A stretch of 64,000 nucleotides of DNA from an uncultured Eubacteriales bacterium. GTDB taxonomy: Bacteria; Bacillota; Clostridia; Oscillospirales; Acutalibacteraceae. The notes under the pieces are model-generated. The model was not told where the DNA came from and ran no database searches. It saw only the letters and a list, made by a program, of their open reading frames with translations. The DNA is taken from NCBI GenBank assembly GCA_934541115.1, contig CAKTDF010000006.1, positions 29,330-93,329 of the forward strand, written 5' to 3'. Below, piece after piece: positions 23,021-31,170 of this stretch. Position 1 is the stretch's first letter. Each line of letters begins with the position of its first letter. The position numbers and the translations under genes were made by a program.

Positions 23021-24426
23021 AAAAGGGTTCGTTAATTAGAAAGATCACGCTTTGGTTTTCGACCGCGATTATTATAATCTCGGTCGCAGCTGTTTTTGTT
23101 ACACTTGCGGTCAGCAGTGCTGTCATTCGCCGCGGAATACGGGAGAATCTTGTTGCGACCGTTCATGACAACTATGATGAAATTGAGTTTTATACTGAGT
23201 ATGACAAGCTTGAATTTGATGACCCATATGACATTTCCATCGAATACAAAGACGGCTACATTGAAATTGACGATGATTTTATTCGCTCTGTCAATGGTAT
23301 TGACACCTCACTTTTTGATGACAGCGGTCTTATCTACGGCGACGGAACGCATTTTTCAAAAGAACAAACTCCCGAATTTAAAGACAAAACGGTCAGCATT
23401 GTCAAATCCAACGGAACGACCTATTATGTTTATGATACTTTGCTGAACTTTCCGTCGCTTAAGGACGAACAGCTTTGGCTGCGCGGCGTTGCCAGCGCGG
23501 ATTACAGCATTTCTCAGGTCAGTACGATCACAAAAGCGGTTCTCATTCTTTTGCCGATCCTCATAATTTTTGCAATCGTTGGCGGATACATCATTTCAAA
23601 GCGTGCCGTTTCTCCGATGCTGGACATAAAAAAGGCCGCTGAGGACATCGAAAGCGGAAACGACCTTTCAAAGCGAATTGAAATTGAAAGCGGCAGCAGC
23701 GAAATATGTTCAATGGCTGACTCATTTAACGCCATGTTTGAGCGGCTCGAAGATTCTTTTAACAAAGAGCAGCAGCTCACGTCCGACATTTCTCACGAGC
23801 TGCGCACACCTGTTTCGGTAATAAATGCTCAATGCAGGTTCAGTCTTGAAAATGAAGATACAAAAGAAGAATATGCCGAGGCACTTGAACTGATTGAACG
23901 GCAGGCAAAAAAAATGAGCCGCGTTATCAACGATATGCTGACGTTTTCAAGAATTGAAAGAGGAGCGGGAGAAGTGCAAAAAGAAAAACTCAATCTCTCG
24001 GAATGCATTTCTTCGGTGTGTGAAGACATGGCTCTGATCAAAGAAAACGGGATTACTCTTGAGGCATATATTGAAAAGAACATCTATGTCTCCGGCAACT
24101 ATGAGCTTTTGACCCGCCTTGCCGTTAATCTGATATCGAACGCCTACCGTTATGGAAAGGAAAACGGAAAAACAACAGTCACCTTAAAGCTCGATAGGAA
24201 TAACGCCGTTCTTTCCGTTAAGGACAACGGCATTGGTATCAAAGAAAAAGACCTTGACAAAATTTGGGACAGATTTTTCCGTGCAGATTCTTCAAGAAGC
24301 AGCGGCGGAACAGGTCTCGGACTCGCATTTGTTAAGGAAATTGCAGAAATACACGGTGCAAAGATCGATGTGATGAGTGAAATAAATCACGGAAGTGAGT
24401 TTTTTGTAATTTTTCCTGTTCTCTAA
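23017..24426 (+). CDS. Sensor histidine kinase
   Basis: A 469-residue membrane kinase. TM1 spans about residues 11-35, the extracellular sensor about 36-172, and TM2 about 173-194 (AVLILLPILIIFAIVGGYII). A HAMP linker follows, then HisKA with H260 in SDISHELRTPVSVI, and the catalytic domain with the N box (NLISNAYRYGKENG), G1 box (DNGIGIKE) and G2 box (GGTGLGLAF). The extracellular part is very acidic (for example FDDPYDISIEYKDGYIEIDDD), which recalls acidic sensor domains that respond to divalent cations or cationic peptides; this is only a hint. The ATG overlaps the response regulator stop, and its own stop codon overlaps the first half-site of the next promoter. Confidence 0.93.
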   Translation: MKKGSLIRKITLWFSTAIIIISVAAVFVTLAVSSAVIRRGIRENLVATVHDNYDEIEFYTEYDKLEFDDPYDISIEYKDGYIEIDDDFIRSVNGIDTSLFDDSGLIYGDGTHFSKEQTPEFKDKTVSIVKSNGTTYYVYDTLLNFPSLKDEQLWLRGVASADYSISQVSTITKAVLILLPILIIFAIVGGYIISKRAVSPMLDIKKAAEDIESGNDLSKRIEIESGSSEICSMADSFNAMFERLEDSFNKEQQLTSDISHELRTPVSVINAQCRFSLENEDTKEEYAEALELIERQAKKMSRVINDMLTFSRIERGAGEVQKEKLNLSECISSVCEDMALIKENGITLEAYIEKNIYVSGNYELLTRLAVNLISNAYRYGKENGKTTVTLKLDRNNAVLSVKDNGIGIKEKDLDKIWDRFFRADSSRSSGGTGLGLAFVKEIAEIHGAKIDVMSEINHGSEFFVIFPVL

Positions 24427-24454
24427 TGAGACTCTAACATTTTACGGGTACACT
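24422..24454 (+). promoter_or_regulatory. Direct-repeat promoter of the second PepSY gene
   Basis: TCTAAT (24422-24427), N5, TCTAAC (24433-24438), ATTTT, and a -10-like TACACT beginning at 24449. Repeat sequence, 11-bp period, the ATTTT tail and the 27-bp distance to the -10 all match the first PepSY promoter. Confidence 0.65.
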
Positions 24455-24488
24455 CAAGACACAATAAAACAAAGGAGGTAACCCCCCC

Positions 24489-25496
24489 ATGAAAAAAGTA
24501 ATCGTAGTTGCCAGCTCACTCATTCTCGGAACAGTGATCGCCGCAGGAACAGTATTCACTCTCGCTTCCCCGGCTCAGAATCAAGTAACCGATGTTTCAA
24601 CCACAACGGCAGTAATAACAACCACTGAAAAAGAAACCACCGGTTATATTTCCGCAGGCACAGCCCAAGCAGTTGCACTCAACGATGCAAACCTATCAAA
24701 GGGTGATGTGATATTTAAAAAGACCAAGCTTGAGAACGATGACGGAATAGCCGAGTATGAAGTTGAGTTTTATGTTGGAAAAACAGAATATGAATACTCA
24801 ATCGACGCCATAACCGGAGCTATCCTCGACAAAGAAATCGACACCGATGAAAAGAACGTAGAGGTCTCCACCACTTCAGCTTCTACAACCAAACCTTCAA
24901 AAACAACGGTTCCGGCTGCGACCGCTCCGACAAAAAGCGTTCCCAAAACCACTACCGCGCCTGCTACTGCCGCTACAAAAGCAACATCGGCAGAGTCAAC
25001 AACAAAAAAGCAATCTTCTTACATTTCAACCTCTAAGGCAAAGGGTATTGCTCTCACTGATGCCGGAGTTAAAAGCTCACAGGCGGTTTTTACCAAAGTA
25101 AAACTTGACCGCGACGACGGAAGAGTTGAATATGAAATTGAGTTTTATGTCGGAAAAACAGAATATGAGTATTCAATTGACGCAAAAACCGGGAAAATTC
25201 TTGACAAAGACATTGAACACGATGATTCGCCGGCAGCACCTTCCGAACAGCTGACGACAACAACAAAGAAAGCCTCTCAAAACAGTTTTATCAGTGTCAG
25301 CCGAGCAAAATCAATTGCTCTCAAGCATGCAGGCGTAAGCGAAAAAAATGCCTCTTTTAAAAAAGTTAAGCTTGAAAAAGACGACGGCATTTATGAATAC
25401 GAAGTTGAGTTTTATGTTGGAAATTGGGAGTATGAATATTCAATCGATGCAAAAACCGGTAAGATCCTTGACTTTGAAAAAGAAATCGACGACTAA
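24489..25496 (+). CDS. Secreted protein with three PepSY domains and Thr-rich linkers
   Basis: A 335-residue exported protein. An N-terminal signal or anchor segment (KKVIVVASSLILGTVIAAGT) is followed by a Thr-rich stretch. Three closely similar PepSY domains lie at about 53-118, 178-243 and 268-333, each ending in YEYSIDA.TG.ILD. The linkers at 119-176 and 244-266 are rich in Thr, Ala, Lys and Pro, like wall-spanning or glycosylated linkers. The repeats are also similar as DNA (near 24760, 25135 and 25405), which suggests recent internal duplication. AAAGGAGGTAA precedes the ATG. It is probably a regulon member of the two-component system just upstream and the larger partner of the first PepSY protein. 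Confidence 0.9.
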   Translation: MKKVIVVASSLILGTVIAAGTVFTLASPAQNQVTDVSTTTAVITTTEKETTGYISAGTAQAVALNDANLSKGDVIFKKTKLENDDGIAEYEVEFYVGKTEYEYSIDAITGAILDKEIDTDEKNVEVSTTSASTTKPSKTTVPAATAPTKSVPKTTTAPATAATKATSAESTTKKQSSYISTSKAKGIALTDAGVKSSQAVFTKVKLDRDDGRVEYEIEFYVGKTEYEYSIDAKTGKILDKDIEHDDSPAAPSEQLTTTTKKASQNSFISVSRAKSIALKHAGVSEKNASFKKVKLEKDDGIYEYEVEFYVGNWEYEYSIDAKTGKILDFEKEIDD

Positions 25497-25539
25497 TACA
25501 AAAGCGTTTTGGTTTTGATCTTTTCCTCTTATACAAAAC

Positions 25540-25580
25540 GGACCGTGACGAAAAAAAACGTCACGGTCCATACTGTTTTT
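25540..25580. terminator. Bidirectional terminator after the second PepSY gene
   Basis: GGACCGTGACG (25540-25550) and CGTCACGGTCC (25559-25569) form a perfect 11-bp stem with an A8 loop. It separates the PepSY gene from the convergent minus-strand exporter gene. Confidence 0.8.
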
Positions 25581-25584
25581 GACT

Positions 25585-26088
25585 TTAAAATCCGAACACA
25601 CCGGGGATTCCGTATGAAATGATCGACATAATTATTCCGGCACAAAGAACGCCGGCGGCAATTGTCGGAAAAGAATGACGGACTCTGATATCCAGAAGAT
25701 CCGAAATCAAAGCACCTGTCCATGCGCCCGTTCCGGGAAGCGGAATTGCAACAAAAAGGAACAATCCTAAAAGACGGTATTTTTTAACTTTTCCTGCCTT
25801 GCGAATTGAACGAGCCTCAAGCTTGTCAATCATCACATTGACCTTTTTAAAACGCTTGAGCCAATTGAAAATCTTTCTGATAAAAAGCAGAATAAACGGA
25901 ATCGGCAGCAAATTACCGATAAAACAAATCACAAACGCCTTGACAAAGTCAATTCCCAAAATTTTGGCTGCAATCAGACCTCCGCGCAGTTCAAGAACCG
26001 GAAGCATCGAAATGACGAATGCAATCAGCTCAGAAGAAAGCTTATCACCAAAATTATCAATAAAAAAACGAGTTATTGTCTCAGACAT
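25585..26088 (-). CDS. Small multidrug-export family protein (PF06695-like)
   Basis: A 167-residue membrane protein of the COG2426 family. It carries the family hallmarks ISMLPVLELRGGLIAAKILGI near the N-terminus and FVAIPLPGTGAWTGALISDLL in the middle, with four to five hydrophobic segments. The family name reflects an old proposal; true function is uncertain, and a relation to DedA-like proteins has been noted. It lies 2 bp downstream of the NUDIX fusion gene and is likely co-transcribed with it. Confidence 0.85.
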   Translation of the reverse strand: MSETITRFFIDNFGDKLSSELIAFVISMLPVLELRGGLIAAKILGIDFVKAFVICFIGNLLPIPFILLFIRKIFNWLKRFKKVNVMIDKLEARSIRKAGKVKKYRLLGLFLFVAIPLPGTGAWTGALISDLLDIRVRHSFPTIAAGVLCAGIIMSIISYGIPGVFGF

Positions 26089-26090
26089 GG

Positions 26091-26828
26091 TCAGCCTCCG
26101 ATGCGGGTCTCCGAAAGATACTGTCCCGCCTGTTCAAGAATACGCTTGTCATTATCATAGTTGAGCGTCTTCATCGCGTCTGCAAACGAGAACCAGCCGC
26201 ACTCCTCGATTTCCTCAACCTGAATGGTATATTCAACGTCATCGGTCTGAGCAAGAAAAATCGAAACCGACTTTTCAATTCTTCCCTGAATCGTATACTC
26301 AGAACTCTTTTTAAAGCCGGGCAAAATATGAATATTGATTCCGGTTTCTTCAAGTACCTCGCGAATAGCGGTCTGTTCGTTGCTCTCGCCGGGTTCTATA
26401 TGACCTTTCGGGAATCCCCAGTGAGCGCTTCGTTTGTTTCTGATCAACAAAAACTTTTTTTGTTCACCCTCACGGCGGAAAACAACCGCACCGCACGAGC
26501 TTTCATAAAGGCATTCAAGGGAAAAGCCGTTTCTACCCTCGGCAAAATCAATCGCGCGACGGATATCATTAATAATAAAACGTGTACTTTTTGGTGCAAC
26601 AACAAGAACTACACCCTTTCCGCCGTTTCGGCGAACAATGGCAACAACCCGCCCGTCAAAATTCCTGACAGGATGATTGATACCCATAATATAAGCGCTG
26701 ATGACAGAATTCTTCTGAGTTTTGCCACCCTCAACGATACCGTAATTCAGCTTATACTTAAAGCCGAAACGCTTATTATAAGAGTGCATCGGGGAAGTTA
26801 CACGTACTCTGACGAATTTACCTAACAT
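26091..26828 (-). CDS. Inorganic pyrophosphatase-like/NUDIX hydrolase fusion
   Basis: A 245-residue two-domain protein. The N-terminal part (1-95, GKFVRVRVTSPMHSYNKRFGFKYKLNYGIVEG ... AYIMGINHPVRNFDGRVVAIVRR) resembles the short clostridial proteins annotated as inorganic pyrophosphatases, but with a shortened, acid-poor active region. The C-terminal part (about 108-240) is a NUDIX hydrolase with a complete box G142-x5-E-x7-REVLEETGI. This part looks closest to diadenosine-polyphosphate hydrolase-like NUDIX proteins (GAVVFRREGEQKKFLLIRNKRSAHWGFPKGHIEPGES). The combination suggests nucleotide or pyrophosphate housecleaning; the fusion itself is uncommon in my experience. It has its own promoter at 26901-26929. 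Confidence 0.85.
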   Translation of the reverse strand: MLGKFVRVRVTSPMHSYNKRFGFKYKLNYGIVEGGKTQKNSVISAYIMGINHPVRNFDGRVVAIVRRNGGKGVVLVVAPKSTRFIINDIRRAIDFAEGRNGFSLECLYESSCGAVVFRREGEQKKFLLIRNKRSAHWGFPKGHIEPGESNEQTAIREVLEETGINIHILPGFKKSSEYTIQGRIEKSVSIFLAQTDDVEYTIQVEEIEECGWFSFADAMKTLNYDNDKRILEQAGQYLSETRIGG

Positions 26829-26900
26829 ATGTGTCCCCTTTTTTCAAAATGCAGCCGAAACCAACGCCAAAGCGCCGACTGCACAGGATAATATGGATAC

Positions 26901-26929
26901 ATTATACTTGTGTTTTCAAGATATTTCAA
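26901..26929 (-). promoter_or_regulatory. Promoter of the NUDIX fusion gene
   Basis: Minus strand TTGAAA (26924-26929), 17-bp spacer, TATAAT (26901-26906). Confidence 0.75.
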
Positions 26930-27013
26930 TAGATTTTTTATATTTTATAATTTATACATAAATTTTTAGGAGACCAAAAGTATAATTTTGTCGCAATTTA
27001 ATTTTATAGACAG

Positions 27014-27042
27014 TTGTCTTTTTAATATTTGAATGCTATAAT
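27014..27042 (+). promoter_or_regulatory. Promoter of the HAD-HD-CmpB-TetR run
   Basis: TTGTCT (27014-27019), 17-bp spacer, TATAAT (27037-27042). The surrounding 26930-27077 region is very AT-rich and holds no gene. Confidence 0.75.
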
Positions 27043-27077
27043 AGTTTACATATAATAACAGTTGTAGGTATTTATAT

Positions 27078-27923
27078 ATGAAAACACTTTATTTAACCGA
27101 TCTTGACGGAACATTTTTAAACAGCCGTGCCCGAGTCAGCACTGAATCGGCAAAAATAATCAACGGTCTTGTTGAACAGGGTCTGCTGTTTTCGATTGCA
27201 ACCGCACGAACCTACGCAACAGTTATTCCTATGTTTAAGGACGTACATTTGCGTCTTCCGTTAGTTCTTATGAACGGTGTCTGCATATATGATCCGGTGC
27301 AAAAAAAGACGCTGAAAATTCATGAAATGACCCCTGAAACCGGAAAGGAAGTTCAAAACCTCTTTTCCGCTTTCGGCAAGAACCCCTTATTTTACTTTGA
27401 GCAGAACAGTAAAATGTCTGTTCTCTACCTTACACTTGACAACGGTTATCTTGAGTCTTACGTCAATGAGCGGGAAGCTTTTTTCAATAAAGAGTTTTTG
27501 AAAGTACCGTACATTGACTTCAAAAACTCCGGCAGCTTTGTTTATATTGTGACCCTTGACGAAAAATCGCAGCTTGAAAAAATACATGAACGCATGCTTA
27601 AGATCAAAGGTCTTAACTGCAACTTTTATCGCGACAACTACACCGGCTGCTATTTTCTTGAGGCTATGAAAAACAACGTCAGCAAAGCCAGCGGTGCCGC
27701 CCGGTTAAAAGAAATGCTTGGTGTTGACCGTATAGTGGCTTTTGGTGACAACATAAATGATATTCCCCTCTTTCGGCTTGCCGATGAGTGTTATGCAGTT
27801 GAAAATGCCTGTGACGAACTTAAACTGATTGCAACCGGAGTGATCGGAAGCAATGACTCCGATGCCGTTGCTCATTTTATCGGTAAGCATTTTTCAGAAG
27901 AAAGGCGTAAAAGCAATGGGTAA
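27078..27923 (+). CDS. HAD-superfamily hydrolase, Cof type
   Basis: A 281-residue cytoplasmic phosphatase of the Cof/YbiV-like group (HAD class IIB). Motif I is YLTDLDGTFLNS with D8 and D10 as nucleophile and acid/base. Motif II is IATART. The lysine is in KASGAARLKEML and motif IV is VAFGDNINDIPLF. A C2-type cap lies between motifs II and III. Sugar phosphates or nucleotide phosphates are typical substrates, but it cannot be specified here. The ribosome site is weak (AGG). Its stop overlaps the HD gene start by 8 nt. Confidence 0.9.
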   Translation: MKTLYLTDLDGTFLNSRARVSTESAKIINGLVEQGLLFSIATARTYATVIPMFKDVHLRLPLVLMNGVCIYDPVQKKTLKIHEMTPETGKEVQNLFSAFGKNPLFYFEQNSKMSVLYLTLDNGYLESYVNEREAFFNKEFLKVPYIDFKNSGSFVYIVTLDEKSQLEKIHERMLKIKGLNCNFYRDNYTGCYFLEAMKNNVSKASGAARLKEMLGVDRIVAFGDNINDIPLFRLADECYAVENACDELKLIATGVIGSNDSDAVAHFIGKHFSEERRKSNG

Positions 27924-28464
27924 ATTATACAATGAGTATTGCAAAACATATAAGCTGACAACAAACAACAGCAATGGTTTTTTTGATGTTGTCGGCGATC
28001 TTTATTTCAGCAAAGAGGTTCAGTCTCTTGCAAAATATGAGCAGCATCTTGACATTGACAGACTTCAGCATATTACAGGAGTTGCATATCTGTCATATAT
28101 GATCTGCCGTAAACTCGGCTGGAATTATACCTGCGCCGCGAGGGGCGCAACAATGCACGATCTTTTTTATTATGACTGGCGTGACGGAAAAACAGAAAAG
28201 GGCAAATGGCACAAATTTCACGGTTACAAGCACCCGAAATATGCTGCTCTGAATGCCAAAGAGCTTGCACCGGATTCAAACGACATAGTTATAAACTGCG
28301 TTAGACGCCACATGTGGCCGCTGACAGTCGTTCCGCCAAAATACCGCGAAGGCTATGTAGTCAGCTTTGCCGACAAGTATTGTGCTGCCCGCGAGCTGTT
28401 TTACTCGCTTTCAAAAAAATACAAACAACGATTTCTAAGTGATGTTGAAAGGATATCGCCATGA
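27916..28464 (+). CDS. HD-domain phosphohydrolase
   Basis: A 182-residue HD-superfamily protein: H52 in RLQHITGVAYLSYMICRKLGW, the H81-D82 pair in GATMHDLFYYDW, and a later histidine and aspartate (NCVRRHMWPL, VVSFADKYCAARE) complete a plausible metal site. The family (COG1418-like small HD proteins) is found in many Clostridia without assigned substrate. Translation starts inside the end of the HAD gene (ATG at 27916), and the stop overlaps the next ATG in ATGA, so the three genes are coupled. Confidence 0.85.
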   Translation: MGKLYNEYCKTYKLTTNNSNGFFDVVGDLYFSKEVQSLAKYEQHLDIDRLQHITGVAYLSYMICRKLGWNYTCAARGATMHDLFYYDWRDGKTEKGKWHKFHGYKHPKYAALNAKELAPDSNDIVINCVRRHMWPLTVVPPKYREGYVVSFADKYCAARELFYSLSKKYKQRFLSDVERISP

Positions 28465-29327
28465 ATAGAATTCCTATTTATATTCTGCTGTTCTTTTTTT
28501 ACAGCGCTGCCGGTTGGTTTGTTGAAAGCCTTTACCGTTCAATAGGAGAAAAACGAATAATCAACAGCGGATTTCTCACAGGTCCCATGTGCCCTATCTA
28601 CGGAACAGGCGCGCTGGTTATGACGGTCTTTCTTTATAACCCATTCAAGGACAATCTGCTTGCCGTTTTTCTTTTAGGCATGCTTTTGTGCGACTTGGTT
28701 GAATACATAACGAGTGTACTTATGGAGGTTCTGTTCCACGCCAGATGGTGGGATTATACCTACGAATTTTTGAATATAAGAGGAAGAATCTGCCTTAAAC
28801 ATACGCTTTACTGGGGAATTGCCTCAATTGCTTTTGTCAAGCTTATTCATCCAAAAATCGACGGCATCGTTCAAAACTTCGATTTAAAAACAGTCAGAAT
28901 AATTTTAATTGCTATTTTTGCAGTATTTTTTGTTGATGTTGCAAATTCCGTCAGAAAAGCTCTTGACATCAGAAAGCTTCAAGATAAACTGAGTAAAATT
29001 CTTGAAACTGTCAGCGCCGCTTTCAGCAACGTTAAAACAACGCTTGAAGACAAAAAAACTTCGCTCCAGCTTTCAATCGAAAACAAGAGCGACAGATTTT
29101 ATGACACAAGAATTGAAGCGTTTGAACAACTTCAAAGCGTTATTCAGGAATTTGAACTGAGATTTGCAAAGAACAAATCTGACAAATCAAATAAAGGAAA
29201 ATATTCCAACCGATTTTTCCGCAATAATTTTTCAATTGAGATCAATATGAAAAAACAGCTTGAACGCATTCAAAAACTCAGAGACGATATAAAATCAAAT
29301 CTTTTTGAAGACGGTGAAAAACAATAA
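28461..29327 (+). CDS. CmpB-like (PF06541) membrane protein
   Basis: A 288-residue protein with about five membrane segments in the first 165 residues (YILLFFFYSAAGWFVESLYRS, MCPIYGTGALVMTVFLY, AVFLLGMLLCDLVEYITSVLMEVLF, then two more) and a long charged, helical cytoplasmic tail (about 170-288). The motifs SAAGWFVESLYRSI, GFLTGPMCPIYGTGA and FHARWWDYTYEFLNIRGRICL define the family often labelled putative ABC transporter permease. No ATPase lies nearby, so the label should not be taken as function. Confidence 0.85.
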   Translation: MNRIPIYILLFFFYSAAGWFVESLYRSIGEKRIINSGFLTGPMCPIYGTGALVMTVFLYNPFKDNLLAVFLLGMLLCDLVEYITSVLMEVLFHARWWDYTYEFLNIRGRICLKHTLYWGIASIAFVKLIHPKIDGIVQNFDLKTVRIILIAIFAVFFVDVANSVRKALDIRKLQDKLSKILETVSAAFSNVKTTLEDKKTSLQLSIENKSDRFYDTRIEAFEQLQSVIQEFELRFAKNKSDKSNKGKYSNRFFRNNFSIEINMKKQLERIQKLRDDIKSNLFEDGEKQ

Positions 29328-29342
29328 GGGAGGCGAGTTTTT

Positions 29343-29966
29343 TTGAAAAAGACCGACGTCCGCGTCAAAAGGACATATGAACAACTGATTGAGGCCTTGA
29401 TCCGGCTTCTTTCAAAAAAGAGCTTTGATGACCTGACCGTGCTTGAAATCTGCACGGAAGCAAATGTACACAGAGCAACGTTTTATAAGCATTTTATTGA
29501 CAAGCATGACTTTCTTAACTGCTGCCTTAAGGTCAAGCTCGGAGAGCTCGATTTTGACAGTCACTCAAAGGAATTTTCCATCGACGCAATGAGAGAGAAT
29601 TGCATGAAGATGGTTAAGATGGTCATCACGTTTATAGAATCCAACAAAGAGTTTGTTGAACACGTCAGCTCAGAGTATTATTCTGCCTCATTTACAAATG
29701 CTCTCTCAGACGCAATTGCCGCTTTCATAATTGAACAAATAGAGGCAAAAAGCGGACTGAGCGAAAAACTCGGATATAATCTTCCGCTAATGGCTAATTA
29801 TTACGCCGGGGCCACAGTCAGCCTTGCAAGATGGTGGGCAACCAACAGCAATGCCTGCTCACGCCGTGAATTTCTTGATTTCGCCAAAATGAAAATTGAC
29901 GATCTTTGCAATTATTTCAGCAAGTTTTTGGACACCGCATCCACGGAAGAAGTTGTGTTGTCATAA
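29343..29966 (+). CDS. TetR family transcriptional regulator
   Basis: A 207-residue regulator with an N-terminal helix-turn-helix (TYEQLIEALIRLLSKKSFDDLTVLEICTEANVHRATFYKHFIDKHDFL), typical of the group whose C-terminal domain resembles DhaS-type TetR regulators. The start is TTG at 29343, with GGGAGG in the preceding gap. It is the last gene of the HAD-HD-CmpB run and may regulate it. Its last 55 nt overlap the 3' end of the convergent ttcA-like gene, so the C-termini of both proteins are encoded by the same DNA. Confidence 0.88.
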   Translation: MKKTDVRVKRTYEQLIEALIRLLSKKSFDDLTVLEICTEANVHRATFYKHFIDKHDFLNCCLKVKLGELDFDSHSKEFSIDAMRENCMKMVKMVITFIESNKEFVEHVSSEYYSASFTNALSDAIAAFIIEQIEAKSGLSEKLGYNLPLMANYYAGATVSLARWWATNSNACSRREFLDFAKMKIDDLCNYFSKFLDTASTEEVVLS

Positions 29967-30781
29967 TCATCAAGAAAATTGTATTTCTTGCCTTTCTTTC
30001 GGTACCCTATCACAGTTTCAAGATTGACATTGTGAACGCTGCGGAAAATATTCATTTCAATGTTGGAGTTGGTCTTTCTAAAATGGGAGATCAACTCTTT
30101 CATTTCTTTCCGTTTTGAAAGCGTTTCATTATCCTCCTTGCTGCAAGCCTCGGTGAAGCGACAGGCACACTGAAGGAATTCAAGGCTGTTATATCTTACC
30201 CATGCTTTTATGTCCGCCTCACGAACCATGTACAGCGGTCGAATAAGCTCCATACCCGGATAATTAGTACTGTGCAGCTTTGGCATCATCGTTTTGATTT
30301 CAGCAGAATAAAGCATACTCATAAGCGTTGTTTCAATAACATCATCAAAATGATGCCCGAGTGCGATTTTGTTACAGCCGAGATCCTGCGCATTCTTATA
30401 AAGATAGCCGCGTCTCATTCTTGCACAAAGGTAACACGGCGAATCATTAACGTCTACAACATAGTCAAAAATTTTCGCGTCAAAAATATGAATGGGTATC
30501 TGTAACAGCTCGGCATTATCAACAATTTTCTGTCTGTTAGCCTCCGTGTATCCCGGGTCAAGAACCATATATTCGGCTTCAAACGGAAAATCGCTGTGTT
30601 TTTGCAGATGCTGAATGCACTTGGCAAGGAGCATTGAATCCTTTCCTCCGGAAATACACACAGCTATTTTATCACCCGGCTTAATTATTTCATATTCATT
30701 TATTCCGGCAATAAACCGTTTCCAAATCTCTTTACGGTATTTTTTGATTATACTGCGTTCAACTTCAATATATTTCTCCAA
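29912..30781 (-). CDS. TtcA-like tRNA 2-thiolation PP-loop ATPase
   Basis: A 289-residue member of the TtcA/TtuA group of PP-loop ATPases that thiolate tRNA (TtcA makes 2-thiocytidine-32). The PP-loop SGGKDS lies at residues 44-49. CYLCARMRRG holds a CxxC pair, and a third cysteine follows in CACRFTEACSKED, which together suggest an iron-sulfur cluster. ALGHHFDDVIETTLM is the second family motif. It is called from family resemblance; the exact tRNA target is uncertain. Its 3' end overlaps the TetR gene by 55 nt, tail to tail. Confidence 0.87.
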   Translation of the reverse strand: MEKYIEVERSIIKKYRKEIWKRFIAGINEYEIIKPGDKIAVCISGGKDSMLLAKCIQHLQKHSDFPFEAEYMVLDPGYTEANRQKIVDNAELLQIPIHIFDAKIFDYVVDVNDSPCYLCARMRRGYLYKNAQDLGCNKIALGHHFDDVIETTLMSMLYSAEIKTMMPKLHSTNYPGMELIRPLYMVREADIKAWVRYNSLEFLQCACRFTEACSKEDNETLSKRKEMKELISHFRKTNSNIEMNIFRSVHNVNLETVIGYRKKGKKYNFLDDYDNTTSSVDAVSKNLLK

Positions 30782-30874
30782 AAAAACTCACCACCCAGAA
30801 ATAAATCTGTGATTTTTACAATCATTAATATATGACAATTAACTTTGCCTTGTTTAGGTTAAATCATTAAACAG

Positions 30875-30914
30875 AAAATCCCGAGTCCTCGAAAACCAAG
30901 GACTCGGGATTTTT
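30875..30914 (-). terminator. Terminator of tRNA-Pro
   Basis: On the minus strand AATCCCGAGTCCT pairs with AGGACTCGGGATT, followed by TTTT. The stem begins directly after the CCA end. Confidence 0.85.
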
Positions 30915-30991
30915 TGGTCCGAGTGACAGGACTTGAACCTGCGGCCTCTTGACCCCCAGTCAAGCGCGCTACCAAGCTGCGCTACACCCGG
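30915..30991 (-). tRNA. tRNA-Pro (anticodon GGG)
   Basis: Minus-strand tRNA of 77 nt with encoded CCA. The acceptor CCGGGTG pairs with CACTCGG, the anticodon stem CTTGA/TCAAG holds the loop CTGGGGG (anticodon GGG), and the T-loop is GGTTCAAGTCC. It has its own promoter and terminator. Confidence 0.95.
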
Positions 30992-31013
30992 ATGCGTTTC
31001 AAACCACTTGGAT

Positions 31014-31042
31014 ATTATAATGACACGTAAAGAAAAAGTCAA
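31014..31042 (-). promoter_or_regulatory. Promoter of tRNA-Pro
   Basis: Minus strand TTGACT (31037-31042), 17-bp spacer, TATAAT (31014-31019), ending 22 bp before the tRNA. Confidence 0.8.
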
Positions 31043-31170
31043 GTGTTTTCAAAACTTTTTTAAAAAACTTTGACAAAGCCGGGTTGCCTTTGCTGCTTGC
31101 AGATATCTTTAGCAAAGGCAACGCCGCCATACATTAAAACCAATCACAATTATACGCCGCTGCCAAATCG

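Noticed and set aside
26076..26825. A 249-codon plus-strand frame opposite the pyrophosphatase-NUDIX gene
   Set aside because: The minus strand carries clear NUDIX motifs, a promoter and a start site; the plus-strand frame has none.
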